From NCBI RefSeq assembly GCF_902506145.1, contig NZ_LR733519.1:1292157-1356156 (forward strand): DNA of 64,000 nt. The letters are read 5' to 3'. This stretch comes from Burkholderia sp. 8Y (lineage in GTDB: Bacteria > Pseudomonadota > Gammaproteobacteria > Burkholderiales > Burkholderiaceae). The translations under genes were made by a program, and so were the position numbers. Positions 35,798 to 44,631 of the stretch are shown here, in pieces. Below the pieces are notes generated by a model. The model saw only the letters and a list, made by a program, of their open reading frames with translations, did no database searches and had not been told where the DNA came from. How positions within the stretch are numbered: the first letter of the stretch is position 1; each line of letters starts with the position of its first letter.

Positions 35798-36496
35798 CTA
35801 GAACCGCTCCACCCACGGCCTCAGTTCGATTTCCCAAGTCCAGGCGCTGCGGTGCTGACGATGAACGTGCAGGTATTCCCGCGCGATCGCATCGGGGTCG
35901 AGTTGGGCGTCGCGCGCATCGTCGCCATTGCCCTGCGTGGTTTCGCTCGCGATGCCGCCGTCGATCACGAAATGCGCGACATGGATGTTCTTCGGAGCCA
36001 GCTCCCGCGCAAGACATTGCGCCATGCCGCGCAGCGCGAACTTGCCCATCGCGAACGGCGTCGAGCCCGGCAAGCCTTTGACGCTTGCGGTTGCGCCGGT
36101 CAGGAGTATCGAGCCGCTTCCGCGCGCGAGCATCCCGACGGCGGCCGCCTGCGCGACCAGCAAGCCGCCTGTCGCCGTCACGTCGAACGCATCGCGGAGC
36201 TTGCGGGCGTCGATCTGCCCGACAGGCGCCCGATAGCGGCCGCTCGCGTTGTACACGACGATGTCCGGAACGCCGAATGTGCCGCTCACTTGCGCGAAGA
36301 GGTTGTCGACGCTCTGCGCCTGGCTCGCGTCGCACGCGACGGCGAAGGCGCCGGTTTCATCGACGAGTGGCGCGAGCTTGCTCGTGTCGCGCGCGGCGAG
36401 CGCGACCTGCATGCCTTCGCCGGCGAAGAGCCGGGCCAGCGATGCGCTCAGGCCCTGCCCGGCTCCGACGATCAGCGCCGTTTCCATCCGATTCAT
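35798..36496 (-). CDS. SDR-family protein with Phe in place of the catalytic Tyr
   Basis: A 232-residue SDR with a GAGQGLSASLA nucleotide-binding turn and NASG in the core. The position of the catalytic YxxxK reads F148-x3-K152 (TPFAMGKFALRG), so the general acid is lost while the Lys stays. It may bind NAD(P) without normal dehydrogenase activity, or use another residue. The start at 36496 (MNRMETALIV) was preferred to an upstream ATG. It stands alone, near but not clearly joined to the response regulator gene. Confidence 0.82.
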   Translation of the reverse strand: MNRMETALIVGAGQGLSASLARLFAGEGMQVALAARDTSKLAPLVDETGAFAVACDASQAQSVDNLFAQVSGTFGVPDIVVYNASGRYRAPVGQIDARKLRDAFDVTATGGLLVAQAAAVGMLARGSGSILLTGATASVKGLPGSTPFAMGKFALRGMAQCLARELAPKNIHVAHFVIDGGIASETTQGNGDDARDAQLDPDAIAREYLHVHRQHRSAWTWEIELRPWVERF

Positions 36497-36541
36497 GGCG
36501 TCGTCTCCGTTCATGAACAGCACGCCCGCGACGATCTTCGA

Positions 36542-36886
36542 TTAGAACCGCCGGATGATCGGCTCGAGCAGGCGGAAGTCGAGCGGCTTTTTGAGGAACA
36601 CGTCCCACGCTTGCGGGCCATCGGCGGGGCGCTCCTTTCCTGACGTCAGCACGACAGGAATGCGCCCCAGCCCCGGAATGCGGCGAAGTCGCTCGCATAG
36701 CCTGACGCCGTCGAAGAGCGGCATCTCCCAGTCGGTCACGACCAGATCGGGCAGCGTGCGAATGGCGGTGGCGAGCGCGTCGACACCGTTTCGCGCGAGC
36801 AAAACGTTGAAACCGCGCGACTCGAAAACCGCCTGGAGCGCGCGAAGAGAAAGAATGTCGTCATCGACCAGAAGAACGCATGTCAT
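36542..36886 (-). CDS. Single-domain response regulator (receiver)
   Basis: A 114-residue CheY-like receiver with the acidic pocket LLVDDD, phosphoacceptor Asp in VVTDWEMPLFDG and the conserved Thr/Ser and Lys positions (VLTSGKE, FLKKPLD). There is no output domain. It lies downstream of the hybrid kinase gene on the same strand with a 125-base gap, so it is probably its partner or a phosphate sink. A long open frame running upstream through the kinase gene is not coding. Confidence 0.85.
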   Translation of the reverse strand: MTCVLLVDDDILSLRALQAVFESRGFNVLLARNGVDALATAIRTLPDLVVTDWEMPLFDGVRLCERLRRIPGLGRIPVVLTSGKERPADGPQAWDVFLKKPLDFRLLEPIIRRF

Positions 36887-37011
36887 GAGGCCGCCGGCGT
36901 GTAAGTCACAGCTTCGTCCGCAACCGTCGTGCCTCGACGTCGAAAATCGGCGCGGCGCACGGCGCTCATGAACAACCGGGTGTGGTGAGACACCAGACTC
37001 CGAAACTGCAC

Positions 37012-39042
37012 TCAGGCGGCCCGCAATGCGTCGCGCACTGCGTTCAGCAGCGCGTCCGGACCCACGGGCTTGCGCAGGACAATCGCGTTGCTGATTTCGT
37101 CGAGTGCGAGCGTATCCGAGTAGCCGCTCACGAAAATGATCGGCAGCGTCGGCCGTTTCGCGCGTGCGAGGCGCGCGACCTCGGCGCCGTTCAGTTCCGG
37201 CATGATGAAGTCGATGACCGCCAGCGCCGGTTTCACCTCCTCCATGATGCGCAATCCGACCACGCCGTTCTCCGCTTCCGCCACCACGTAGCCCGCAGTG
37301 CGGAACATCTCGGCGAGGGAAACGCGCACGTGCTCGTCGTCGTCGATGACGAGGAGCGGCCCGGCGGGCGCGGTGTCCGCGAACGGCAGCGGTTCGCATG
37401 GCTCGGACGTCGGCGACGGAATGTGCGCGGCGGCCGTCAGGGGCAACAGCAGGTCGATCGTGGTCCCGCTGCCCGGCGCGCTCGCGATGCGCAAATCGCC
37501 GCCGCACTGCTTCACGACGCCATAGACCTGCGCGAGCCCGAGCCCGGTGCCCTTGCCGCGTTCCTTCGTCGTGAAAAACGGCTCGATCGCGCGCTCGATC
37601 ACCGCCTGCGTCATGCCCACACCCGTGTCCATGACACGAATCGTCGCGAAACCGGCATGGCTCGTTACAGCGTCCTGCCCGATTTCGACGAACGTATGCA
37701 GGCTGAACGTGCCGCCCGCCGGCATGGCGTCGCGCGCATTGAGCGCAAGATTGAGAATGGCCAGATGCAGCTGATCGACGTCGGCGATGATCCACGCGCC
37801 CGGCGCGCGCAACTGCACGTCGATGGAAATTTTGGGCCCCAGCGCATTGCCGAAGAGGCTGCGCGCTTCCTGCAAAGCCGCGTCCAGTTCCACAGGGCGC
37901 ATGTCGAGCCGCTGCGTGCGCGAAAACGCGAGCAATTGCCCCGTCAGCTTCGCGCCGCGCTGCGTGGCGACGGCCGCGTTGTCCACGTACGCGCGCGCCG
38001 GATGCGTGAGGCCGAGGCTCGTCTGCGTGAGATGCAGGTTGCCGGAAATGGCCATCAGCAGGTTGTTGAAGTCGTGTGCGATACCGCCCGTCAGCCTGCC
38101 GACGGCCTCCAGACGCTGCGCCGCGTGCATCGCGGTTTCGGCCCTGGCGCGCTCCGCGCTCTCGTGGTTGAGCGCGGCGGCCTGTTCCGCGAGGCGCGCA
38201 TTGAGTTCGTCGGTGGTCTGCTCCTTGAGCCGGTCGCGGGCTTCGCGTTCGACATCGAGCGCATCGAGCGTCTGGCCGTCGTGCAAAATCAGCGCGATCA
38301 GCGGCGCAATGGTGATGACGATGAGCAGCGCCATCGCGACGCCCGCGCCGAGACCGCCGTCGCGCGTCAGCTTGAGCATCAGACCGCCGACGATGGGCGG
38401 CAGCAGCGTGAACGCGAGCTGGCGTCGAGTCGCGCCGCCGCCTGCTCGCGATGACGCGATCGTTCGTGCCCAGCCGCATTCGGCTTGCGCCAGATGCATC
38501 GCGAGTCCGAGCGCAAACAGCGACGCGGCCGTGTGGACCGCCATCGTGTCGAACAGAAAGAGTGCGTAAAGATCGCCGACGCCGTACGCATAACCGAGCA
38601 ACGCGGTGCCGCTCAGCAGCAACGCGGCGCTGGCGAGCAGATCGGCGAGCCAGTGCCGGCGCAGAAGCCGCTGGTGTTGCGCGAGCGCGAGCAGCGAAAT
38701 GCCGATGGCCGTCGCAATCGACGTGCGGCCGCTTTGCCCCGCCGGCATGCGGAACAGCACATGGGCGAGCGCGGGGCTGACCGCATCGCGCGCACTGATC
38801 GCATGAGAAACGAGCGCGGCGATGGCAGCGGCGAGCGCGAGCCAACTGAGGCGAGCGCCCGCGCCGCGCGGCAGGATGAACCCAAGCGCGATGCACCCGA
38901 TTCCCGCGGCGGTGAGCACCGACATGCCCTGAAGCGCGGGGGCGATCGTGATGAGCAGCGGGTAGTGGGTCACGTACCCGGCGAACACCGCCGACACGAC
39001 GCCCAGCACGCACAGAGCGAGCAGTCGCGCCGACTGAGCCAT
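37012..39042 (-). CDS. Hybrid sensor histidine kinase with C-terminal receiver
   Basis: A 676-residue membrane kinase. Roughly six to eight transmembrane segments in the first ~255 residues form a MASE-like sensor without a large periplasmic loop. A coiled linker (255-310) leads to HisKA with His323 in GGIAHDFNNLL, an HATPase domain (NLALNARDAMP, DTGVGM, GKGTGLGLAQVYG) and a receiver with Asp in AVIDFIMPELNG. It probably works with the receiver protein downstream. The ATG at 39042 begins the first membrane helix; an upstream extension is polar and unlikely. Confidence 0.9.
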   Translation of the reverse strand: MAQSARLLALCVLGVVSAVFAGYVTHYPLLITIAPALQGMSVLTAAGIGCIALGFILPRGAGARLSWLALAAAIAALVSHAISARDAVSPALAHVLFRMPAGQSGRTSIATAIGISLLALAQHQRLLRRHWLADLLASAALLLSGTALLGYAYGVGDLYALFLFDTMAVHTAASLFALGLAMHLAQAECGWARTIASSRAGGGATRRQLAFTLLPPIVGGLMLKLTRDGGLGAGVAMALLIVITIAPLIALILHDGQTLDALDVEREARDRLKEQTTDELNARLAEQAAALNHESAERARAETAMHAAQRLEAVGRLTGGIAHDFNNLLMAISGNLHLTQTSLGLTHPARAYVDNAAVATQRGAKLTGQLLAFSRTQRLDMRPVELDAALQEARSLFGNALGPKISIDVQLRAPGAWIIADVDQLHLAILNLALNARDAMPAGGTFSLHTFVEIGQDAVTSHAGFATIRVMDTGVGMTQAVIERAIEPFFTTKERGKGTGLGLAQVYGVVKQCGGDLRIASAPGSGTTIDLLLPLTAAAHIPSPTSEPCEPLPFADTAPAGPLLVIDDDEHVRVSLAEMFRTAGYVVAEAENGVVGLRIMEEVKPALAVIDFIMPELNGAEVARLARAKRPTLPIIFVSGYSDTLALDEISNAIVLRKPVGPDALLNAVRDALRAA

Positions 39043-39225
39043 GACGCTCACGTATAAAGGTTTCACTGGCTCTCGAGGCAACGGCAAATTGGACGGGGGA
39101 TGGTAACAGCAGGAACCATCCCCGAACCGAAACGCACACGGCGAATTTGCTCTACCGCGCCGCCTCGGCTCACGAGGCGGCGCGCTCCCGAAGCTGACGC
39201 AATCGCTGTGCAAGCTCTCCGTAAG

Positions 39226-39603
39226 TCATCTGACATCGAAGCTGTAATCGCCGTGCGTGCGGTGCCCGTCGTCCGCGACAGCCGCCCAATGGACGGTGTA
39301 ATGCCCCGCAGGCAAGGTTGGCAGTGCGAGCGTGGCGATGGCCGGCTGTTGCGCATCCACTTTCGACTTCTCGGTGTTGACCTGCTTGCCGGCCGCATCG
39401 GTCACGGTCAGCGTCGTGAATGCGGGCTCGAGCGGCCCGTCGAAGAGAATGCGTATGCGCGCCGGCGCGGCAACCGTCGCGCCCGCGCCCGGCTCCTGCT
39501 TCTGCGGAAACACATGCGCGCACGCCGCACCGGACACGATGAGCCCGGCCACCCACGCGGCGCCGCTCGCAAGCCGCGGCCCGGCGTTTCGATGATGCTT
39601 CAT
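39226..39603 (-). CDS. CopC/YobA-family periplasmic copper-binding protein
   Basis: A 125-residue exported CopC-like protein. The signal peptide is cleaved at CA-HVF so that the mature protein begins with His, the usual Cu(II) amine/imidazole ligand. The immunoglobulin-like domain ends with YTVHWAAVADDGHRTHGDYSF, which has the Asp/His pair of the Cu(II) site. No CopD permease gene follows, unlike most copCD operons. It lies 11 bases downstream of an outer-membrane protein gene on the same strand. Confidence 0.87.
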   Translation of the reverse strand: MKHHRNAGPRLASGAAWVAGLIVSGAACAHVFPQKQEPGAGATVAAPARIRILFDGPLEPAFTTLTVTDAAGKQVNTEKSKVDAQQPAIATLALPTLPAGHYTVHWAAVADDGHRTHGDYSFDVR

Positions 39604-39614
39604 TTCAGCCTCCC

Positions 39615-40511
39615 TCATTTGAAGAACGGCTTGCCGAGCGTCGTCGGCGCGACGTCGTCGAAGAAAATATGCGCCTGCACGAGGATACCGACATGCGAAC
39701 CGCTCGCCCGGTTGATCGGAATCTGCGCTTCGACGCCGAACTGGCCGTAGCGGTTGATCCAGATGAAGCCGGGATTGACCGTGCCCGTCGTCTGCCCCTG
39801 GCTTCGCGATAGCGGTATTTCGACGATTGGAATGAGGTTCGAGAACGGCTGCGGCAAGCCGACATCGCGCACGTGTTGCTGAAGATACGGCAAGCTGTAC
39901 TGCACCGTGAAGCCGTAGTTGAAGGCGTTCGGCTGGCCGGAGCCCGTGGTCAGCGCAGGCCCGACTTCCGCCGTTATCGCCAGGGGGCGCAGATAGGCCA
40001 GCGAGTCGGGCAGATCGCCCATGCCCTTGCCCGCGTAGAGGGTCGGCGAGATGGTCGAATGGCTGTCCGCGATCGCGCGGCTTCCGGTGCCGCCCAACTC
40101 GGCGCTGACGCCGACGGACGTCATGAACTCGTGCGCCTCGTTGACGTACAGAAGGTACTTCAGCCCGACCTCAAAGTTGTCGAAGCCGTGCGCGGTCGGA
40201 TTGTTCTGCATCGCATACGTGCCGCCGACCGCTACCGCCAGCCTCGGCGTGATCAGCTTGTCGTACTCGAACTCGAACGTATTGATGCTCTGGTCGCCGT
40301 CGTCGCCGGGCACGCGAATGTGCCCGAACTGAAGGTTGGCTTCATCGCCGACACCGGGGTCGTCGACCGCCATCGTCGCGGGAAAGACGCGGTCGCCGGC
40401 GACGGAGTGCGCCCCGGCGACAGCGGGCATGAGCAAAACAGCGGCCGCGATGGCCGAAGCGGATGACGCCGCGAGCAGCGGATGCCCGCAGCGCGTCGAG
40501 ATGACGTGCAT
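39615..40511 (-). CDS. Outer-membrane beta-barrel protein of unknown function
   Basis: A 298-residue exported protein with a signal peptide (cleaved near AGA-HS) and alternating aromatic/polar strands typical of transporter-like outer-membrane barrels (for example FEVGLKYLLYVNEAHEFMTSVGVSAELGG), ending KPFFK. It resembles barrel proteins often found next to copper or metal resistance genes. It is co-oriented with copC-like and DUF2946 genes, so an outer-membrane role in copper handling is plausible but unproven. Confidence 0.78.
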   Translation of the reverse strand: MHVISTRCGHPLLAASSASAIAAAVLLMPAVAGAHSVAGDRVFPATMAVDDPGVGDEANLQFGHIRVPGDDGDQSINTFEFEYDKLITPRLAVAVGGTYAMQNNPTAHGFDNFEVGLKYLLYVNEAHEFMTSVGVSAELGGTGSRAIADSHSTISPTLYAGKGMGDLPDSLAYLRPLAITAEVGPALTTGSGQPNAFNYGFTVQYSLPYLQQHVRDVGLPQPFSNLIPIVEIPLSRSQGQTTGTVNPGFIWINRYGQFGVEAQIPINRASGSHVGILVQAHIFFDDVAPTTLGKPFFK

Positions 40512-40613
40512 GTCGTGTCCTTGGATGAGGTCGTCGTCATGCCAGCGCGCATCGGCTGGCCGATGCGCGGGGCATTGCGATGCGGTTCACGCATCGCGTC
40601 GATCAAAGCCGGA

Positions 40614-41033
40614 TCAGGACAAGACAGGTGGCGCGCGCGGCTGCGACGGCGACACGCGTGCCACCAGCCGAACGCTCTCGAAGCGCGTGGCCGCGCGGTG
40701 GACGATTGCCTGCACCGTGAGCGCAAAACGGGCTTGCGGCACGGGCAAGGCGGGCATGTGGGCAAGCAGGCCGCAATAGCCGCACGCCTGTGCGTCGGAC
40801 ATCGAGGAGCCGTCCTTCGACTTGCCGGCGGGCGCGTGTTGCATGGCCATGGCCGGCATCGGGCAGTTCATGCCGGCTGCCGCGTGCTCGGGATGATGAG
40901 GGAGAGAAGAAGCGTGACGAGAAGCGTGATGACAAGCGGCGAGTGTCTGCGAAACGGTCGGAGCGAGCGACGCCATGAGGATTGCAAGCAATCCCAACAG
41001 TCCGCCAATCGTCCGAGTTAAACGGCTCTGCAT
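40614..41033 (-). CDS. DUF2946-family membrane-associated protein
   Basis: A 139-residue protein with an N-terminal hydrophobic segment (ending at about residue 30), a His/Met-rich stretch (CHHASRHASSLPHHPEHAAAGMNCPMPAMAMQH) and a CGYCGLL motif, all typical of DUF2946. The His, Met and Cys pattern suggests metal, probably copper, binding in the periplasm. It is the first gene of the minus-strand probable copper group. Confidence 0.82.
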   Translation of the reverse strand: MQSRLTRTIGGLLGLLAILMASLAPTVSQTLAACHHASRHASSLPHHPEHAAAGMNCPMPAMAMQHAPAGKSKDGSSMSDAQACGYCGLLAHMPALPVPQARFALTVQAIVHRAATRFESVRLVARVSPSQPRAPPVLS

Positions 41034-41193
41034 GGACCCGACGTTCCGATACGGTACGGTGCCGAGTATGCCACGCGCTGCCGCTGCGTTCGCCAGTTTT
41101 GTGCAAAGCGGGTCGTCATTCAGAACGGCGACGTGCCGCGTGCGACGGCCGCGAGGCTAGCCACCTCCGCGCGGCCGTCGACCGTCGCGGCCG

Positions 41194-42360
41194 TCAGATA
41201 TTCGGCGTGCCGCTTTGCGGATCGGCCGGCGTCGCCGGGTCGGCAGCGGTCGCCGCAGGCGCGTAGTTGATGACGTTGGGCAAGCGCGGGCTGCTCGAAT
41301 TCGTGCTGTCGAGGATGCGCGACTGGATCGTCGTGTTGTCCGTCACGCCCCAGAAGTTGTTCGAGAAGTCGAACGTATGCACCGTCGACGCGTCATACGT
41401 TCCGTGCGCCGCGATCACCTGGCGATTGCCGTTGGGCGAATCTTCCTTGAACAGGAAGGAATTGTTCTTCGCGATGCCGGTGGGCGCGCCGCTCGCCGGA
41501 AACGCGTCGATCAGCGCGAGGCCGTCGACCATGTTCACGAACAGGTTGTTCTGCATGACGACCGACGGGTCGAACGCAAACGCAGCCGAATCGACGAACG
41601 TGTTGTATTTCAGCGTGGCGTTGCTGAAGCTCGGGTAGCCGTTGGTGCCCGCCTGATAGGTCGTGACGCCCGCGCGCACGATCGGCGTGACGTTCAGCCG
41701 GTAGGCCTGGCTGTAGGTCATCGAGAACGGCGCCGCGCGGCTGATCTGCACGAATGCGTCTTCGAGCAGCGTGTGCTGGATACTGACCGTGCCGCCGCCC
41801 ACGCTGCCGTCCACGTTGCTGACGGTCACGCCGAGCAACTGCGTCTGATTGCTGCCGCCGACGTTCAATTGCCCCGCTACGTTGATGATGCCCTTCGTCG
41901 GCACCGTGCCGATGCAGTCCGCCGCGCAAGGCACGGGCTTCAGGCCCTCGACGACGACGCCATCCGGAATCGTGAGCGTCGCGCCCTTGGCGACTTGCAC
42001 CGTTCCCGCGATGTAGTACGGCGAGCCGCTCGCGGGCCACGTCGTATCGGCGGAAATGACCGTGCCGTCCGCGACGACCGTTTGCGGCTGCGTGTAGACG
42101 TAGGCCGTGACGACGTTGCCCGACGCATCCGAACAGACCTTCGTGGCGTCCGTCGTGTAAGGACCGCCCGAGCAGACCGTGGGCGTCGAACTCGACGCAG
42201 GCGTGGAACTCGACGCAGGCGCGGAACTCGACGCCGGCGTGGAACTCGACGCGGGCGCGGCCGACGCCGCCGTCGTTCCACCGTTCGAGGCGCCGCCGCC
42301 TCCGCCGCCGCCGCACGCCGCCAACAGGACACTCAACGCAACCGCTGCACGTGATTTCAT
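41194..42360 (-). CDS. Secreted lipoprotein with poly-Gly and ASSSTP repeats, beta-helix-like
   Basis: A 388-residue predicted lipoprotein with lipobox LAAC (Cys16), followed by seven Gly and a low-complexity linker built from repeats of ASSSTP (about residues 36-60). The rest is Asn/Val/Thr-rich with spacing like right-handed parallel beta-helix proteins (TLTIPDGVVVEG, ..., TLKYNTFVDSAAF, ..., VMQNNLFVNMVDGL). It is probably surface or periplasm exposed. No catalytic motif is recognised. Repeat number may vary between strains. Confidence 0.82.
   Translation of the reverse strand: MKSRAAVALSVLLAACGGGGGGGASNGGTTAASAAPASSSTPASSSAPASSSTPASSSTPTVCSGGPYTTDATKVCSDASGNVVTAYVYTQPQTVVADGTVISADTTWPASGSPYYIAGTVQVAKGATLTIPDGVVVEGLKPVPCAADCIGTVPTKGIINVAGQLNVGGSNQTQLLGVTVSNVDGSVGGGTVSIQHTLLEDAFVQISRAAPFSMTYSQAYRLNVTPIVRAGVTTYQAGTNGYPSFSNATLKYNTFVDSAAFAFDPSVVMQNNLFVNMVDGLALIDAFPASGAPTGIAKNNSFLFKEDSPNGNRQVIAAHGTYDASTVHTFDFSNNFWGVTDNTTIQSRILDSTNSSSPRLPNVINYAPAATAADPATPADPQSGTPNI
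42188..42259. repeat. Four tandem 18-bp repeats in the lipoprotein gene
   Basis: Units start at 42188, 42206, 42224 and 42242 with consensus GAACTCGACGCnGGCGnG. They encode the Ala/Ser/Thr/Pro linker. Multiples of three keep frame, so slippage would only change linker length. Confidence 0.85.
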
Positions 42361-42959
42361 TCGTTTCCCCGTATCTGTTAAACGCTTGTATTCCGCCTCT
42401 CAAGCCGGGCGGTCAGGGAGAACAGTACACGCGGAGCGAACGCCCGATTGTGCGGCACTTAACGTTGCAAGCGATTTCGTCTTACCTTTGACTTGCGCGC
42501 GTCACTCGACGGCTTCCTGCGGTCGCGCCGCCTTGCTTCTCGCTGGTTGCCGGGCCTCGTACGCTGTTCGCCGCGCGTTCGCTTTTGTAATCGGGCATCG
42601 CCATTTTGCTTTGTGATCCTAAGTGTTCAGCCGGAAAACCTCGTGGTAAATCAAGCGGCAGCGCGACCCGCCGCTAAAAGCAAGCGATGCATCATGCGCA
42701 ATGCGAACGCGGGCGTTTCCGTCGTGAAAGGCTGCCGGGACAAAACGTGGCGTGCCGCGCAAAGAAAAAAAAGCCGCATGCGCTGCGGCGGATTTACGAC
42801 GTCGAGACAAGCGGTGGTCAGTCCTGCGGGCGCGCCGATGCTATGACCGGTCCGGCGATACCTTGCGGCACACCGCGCGCTCCCTGCGAATTTTTGCGGT
42901 TCCGGTGGCCGGACCGCTCAGCACAAAGCACGAGACAAAGCCCGGCGATGCCTTCGTCT
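42361..42959. other. 599-base intergenic region with one terminator
   Basis: No convincing gene on either strand. It contains the terminator of the SulP gene at 42765-42795 and should hold the promoter of the lipoprotein gene near 42370-42450. The central part is less GC-rich than the flanks. Short frames present lack ribosome binding sites and family resemblance. Confidence 0.5.
42765..42795 (-). terminator. Rho-independent terminator of the SulP gene
   Basis: On the minus strand, arms GCCGCA / TGCGGC with a 5-base loop are followed by eight T residues. It lies about 165 bases past the SulP stop. Confidence 0.75.
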
Positions 42960-44459
42960 TCAGCCGGCGTTCAAGTTTCCGCTCAGCCGGGCATGGAACG
43001 CCTGGCTCCGCTCATCCAGTCCCACGAATCGCACGGCAGCATCGCGCTGCCGATACTTGTTCTCGATGGAGTCCAGCACCGCGACGCTCGATGCATCCCA
43101 GACCTGCGATTTCGAGAAGTCGATGACGACCGAATGCGGGTCGGCATCGTACTCGAACTGGTCGACGAGATCGTTGCTGCTGCCGAAGAAAAGCGGTCCG
43201 TGGACTTCGTAACGCACGCTGCCGCCATCGTCCGAGACGGTACGCGTCGTGCGGATCACATGAGCGACGCGGCGCGCGAACAGCACCGTCGCGAGCAGCA
43301 CGCCGCCGACCACGCCGATCGCGAGATTGCCGGTGTACACGGTCAACGCGACCGACGTAAGCATCACCGACGTCTCCATGAGCGGCATGCGGCGCAACGT
43401 GGCCGGGCGCAGGCTGTGCCAGTCCACCGTCTTCACGGCGACGACCATCATCACGCCGGCGAGCGCGACCATCGGGATGCGCGCCATCACGGAACTGAGA
43501 CCGGTGATCAGCAAGAGCAGCGTGGCCGCCGCCGCGAGCGTCGAGACGCGCGTGCGCGCCCCGCCGATCTCCACGTTGACCACCGTCTGTCCGATCATCG
43601 CGCAACCGGCGATGCCGCCGAACGCGCCCGCGCCGAGATTCGCGAGCCCGAGCGCCCACGATTCGCGCGATTTGTGCGAACGCGTCGCGGTCACTTCATC
43701 GACGAGCTTCGCGGTGAGCAAGGTCTCCAGCAAGCCGACGAACGCAATGGAAACCGCCGTCTGCCAGACGATCTTCAACGTGCTCAGATCGAACGGCACG
43801 GTCCAGAGCGTGAGGCCCGGCAAGTCCGACGACATGGGATGGTCGCCGCCGACTGTCGGCACGGACCAGTGCAGCGCGATGGCGAGCACGGTCGCGACGA
43901 CGATCGCGACGAGCGGCGCCGGCACCGCTCGCGTCACGCGCGGCCCGATCAGCACAATGGCGAGCGTGATCGCGAACAGCACGTACACGGCGAGCGGCTT
44001 GTCGACGAGATGCGGAATCTGCGCGCAGAAGATGAGAACGCCAAGCGCGTTGACGAACCCGAGCATGACCGAACGCGGAATGAAGCGCACGATGCGCGCG
44101 AAGCCGAGCGCGCCGAACGCAATCTGGATCAGGCCCGCGAGCAGCACTGCGGGCAGGATGTAGGCCGCGCCGTGCGCGTGGACCATCGGCGCGACGACGA
44201 GCGCGACGGAACCCGCCGCGGCCGTGACCATCGCGGGCCGTCCGCCGAGCAGCGACGTGACGATCAGCAGCACGACCGAGGCGAACAGCGCCGAACGCGG
44301 CTCGACGCCCGAAATGAAGGCGAACGAGATGACTTCGGGGATCAGCGCGAGGCTCGTGACGACGCCCGCCAGAATCTCACGCACCCATTCGGCACGGGAC
44401 GACGGCAATGAAAGGCGCGAGACGACGCGCGTGTGAGTCCCGATCGCGGGCTTGGTCAT
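42960..44459 (-). CDS. SulP-family inorganic anion transporter with STAS domain
   Basis: A 499-residue transporter with about 10-12 membrane segments and a C-terminal STAS domain (about 390-490, with YEVHGPLFFGSSNDLV and VVIDFSKSQVWDASSVAVLD). The SulP core pattern GLLETLLTAKLVDEVTATRSHKSRESWALGLANLGAGAFGG is present. Substrate may be sulfate, bicarbonate or another anion; no neighbouring carbonic anhydrase points to bicarbonate. The start at 44459 (MTKPAIGTHTRV) was preferred over an upstream frame without membrane character. Confidence 0.9.
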   Translation of the reverse strand: MTKPAIGTHTRVVSRLSLPSSRAEWVREILAGVVTSLALIPEVISFAFISGVEPRSALFASVVLLIVTSLLGGRPAMVTAAAGSVALVVAPMVHAHGAAYILPAVLLAGLIQIAFGALGFARIVRFIPRSVMLGFVNALGVLIFCAQIPHLVDKPLAVYVLFAITLAIVLIGPRVTRAVPAPLVAIVVATVLAIALHWSVPTVGGDHPMSSDLPGLTLWTVPFDLSTLKIVWQTAVSIAFVGLLETLLTAKLVDEVTATRSHKSRESWALGLANLGAGAFGGIAGCAMIGQTVVNVEIGGARTRVSTLAAAATLLLLITGLSSVMARIPMVALAGVMMVVAVKTVDWHSLRPATLRRMPLMETSVMLTSVALTVYTGNLAIGVVGGVLLATVLFARRVAHVIRTTRTVSDDGGSVRYEVHGPLFFGSSNDLVDQFEYDADPHSVVIDFSKSQVWDASSVAVLDSIENKYRQRDAAVRFVGLDERSQAFHARLSGNLNAG

Positions 44460-44631
44460 GGCGAATGGATTCGGACGAAGATGTGCGGCGCGCGCGAGCG
44501 CCGGACGGGGAGACAACTGAAGCTCAAGCCGGCTTGCAACGCGATGACTGCGCCTCGCGCATGCGATGTGTCCGGGCCTGACGGAGAGCGCGCATTTTAA
44601 CAGAACGGTGAAAATGCGCCCGGGCGGCGTG

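Noticed and set aside
36542..39139. An 865-codon minus frame joining the response regulator to the hybrid kinase region.
   Set aside because: Only the last 114 codons are protein-like; the rest is a phase-shifted shadow of the kinase gene. I placed the regulator start at 36886.
42687..44411. A 574-codon plus-strand frame opposite the SulP gene.
   Set aside because: Antisense to a transporter with clear membrane segments and STAS domain; composition is dominated by Arg, His, Asp and Glu.
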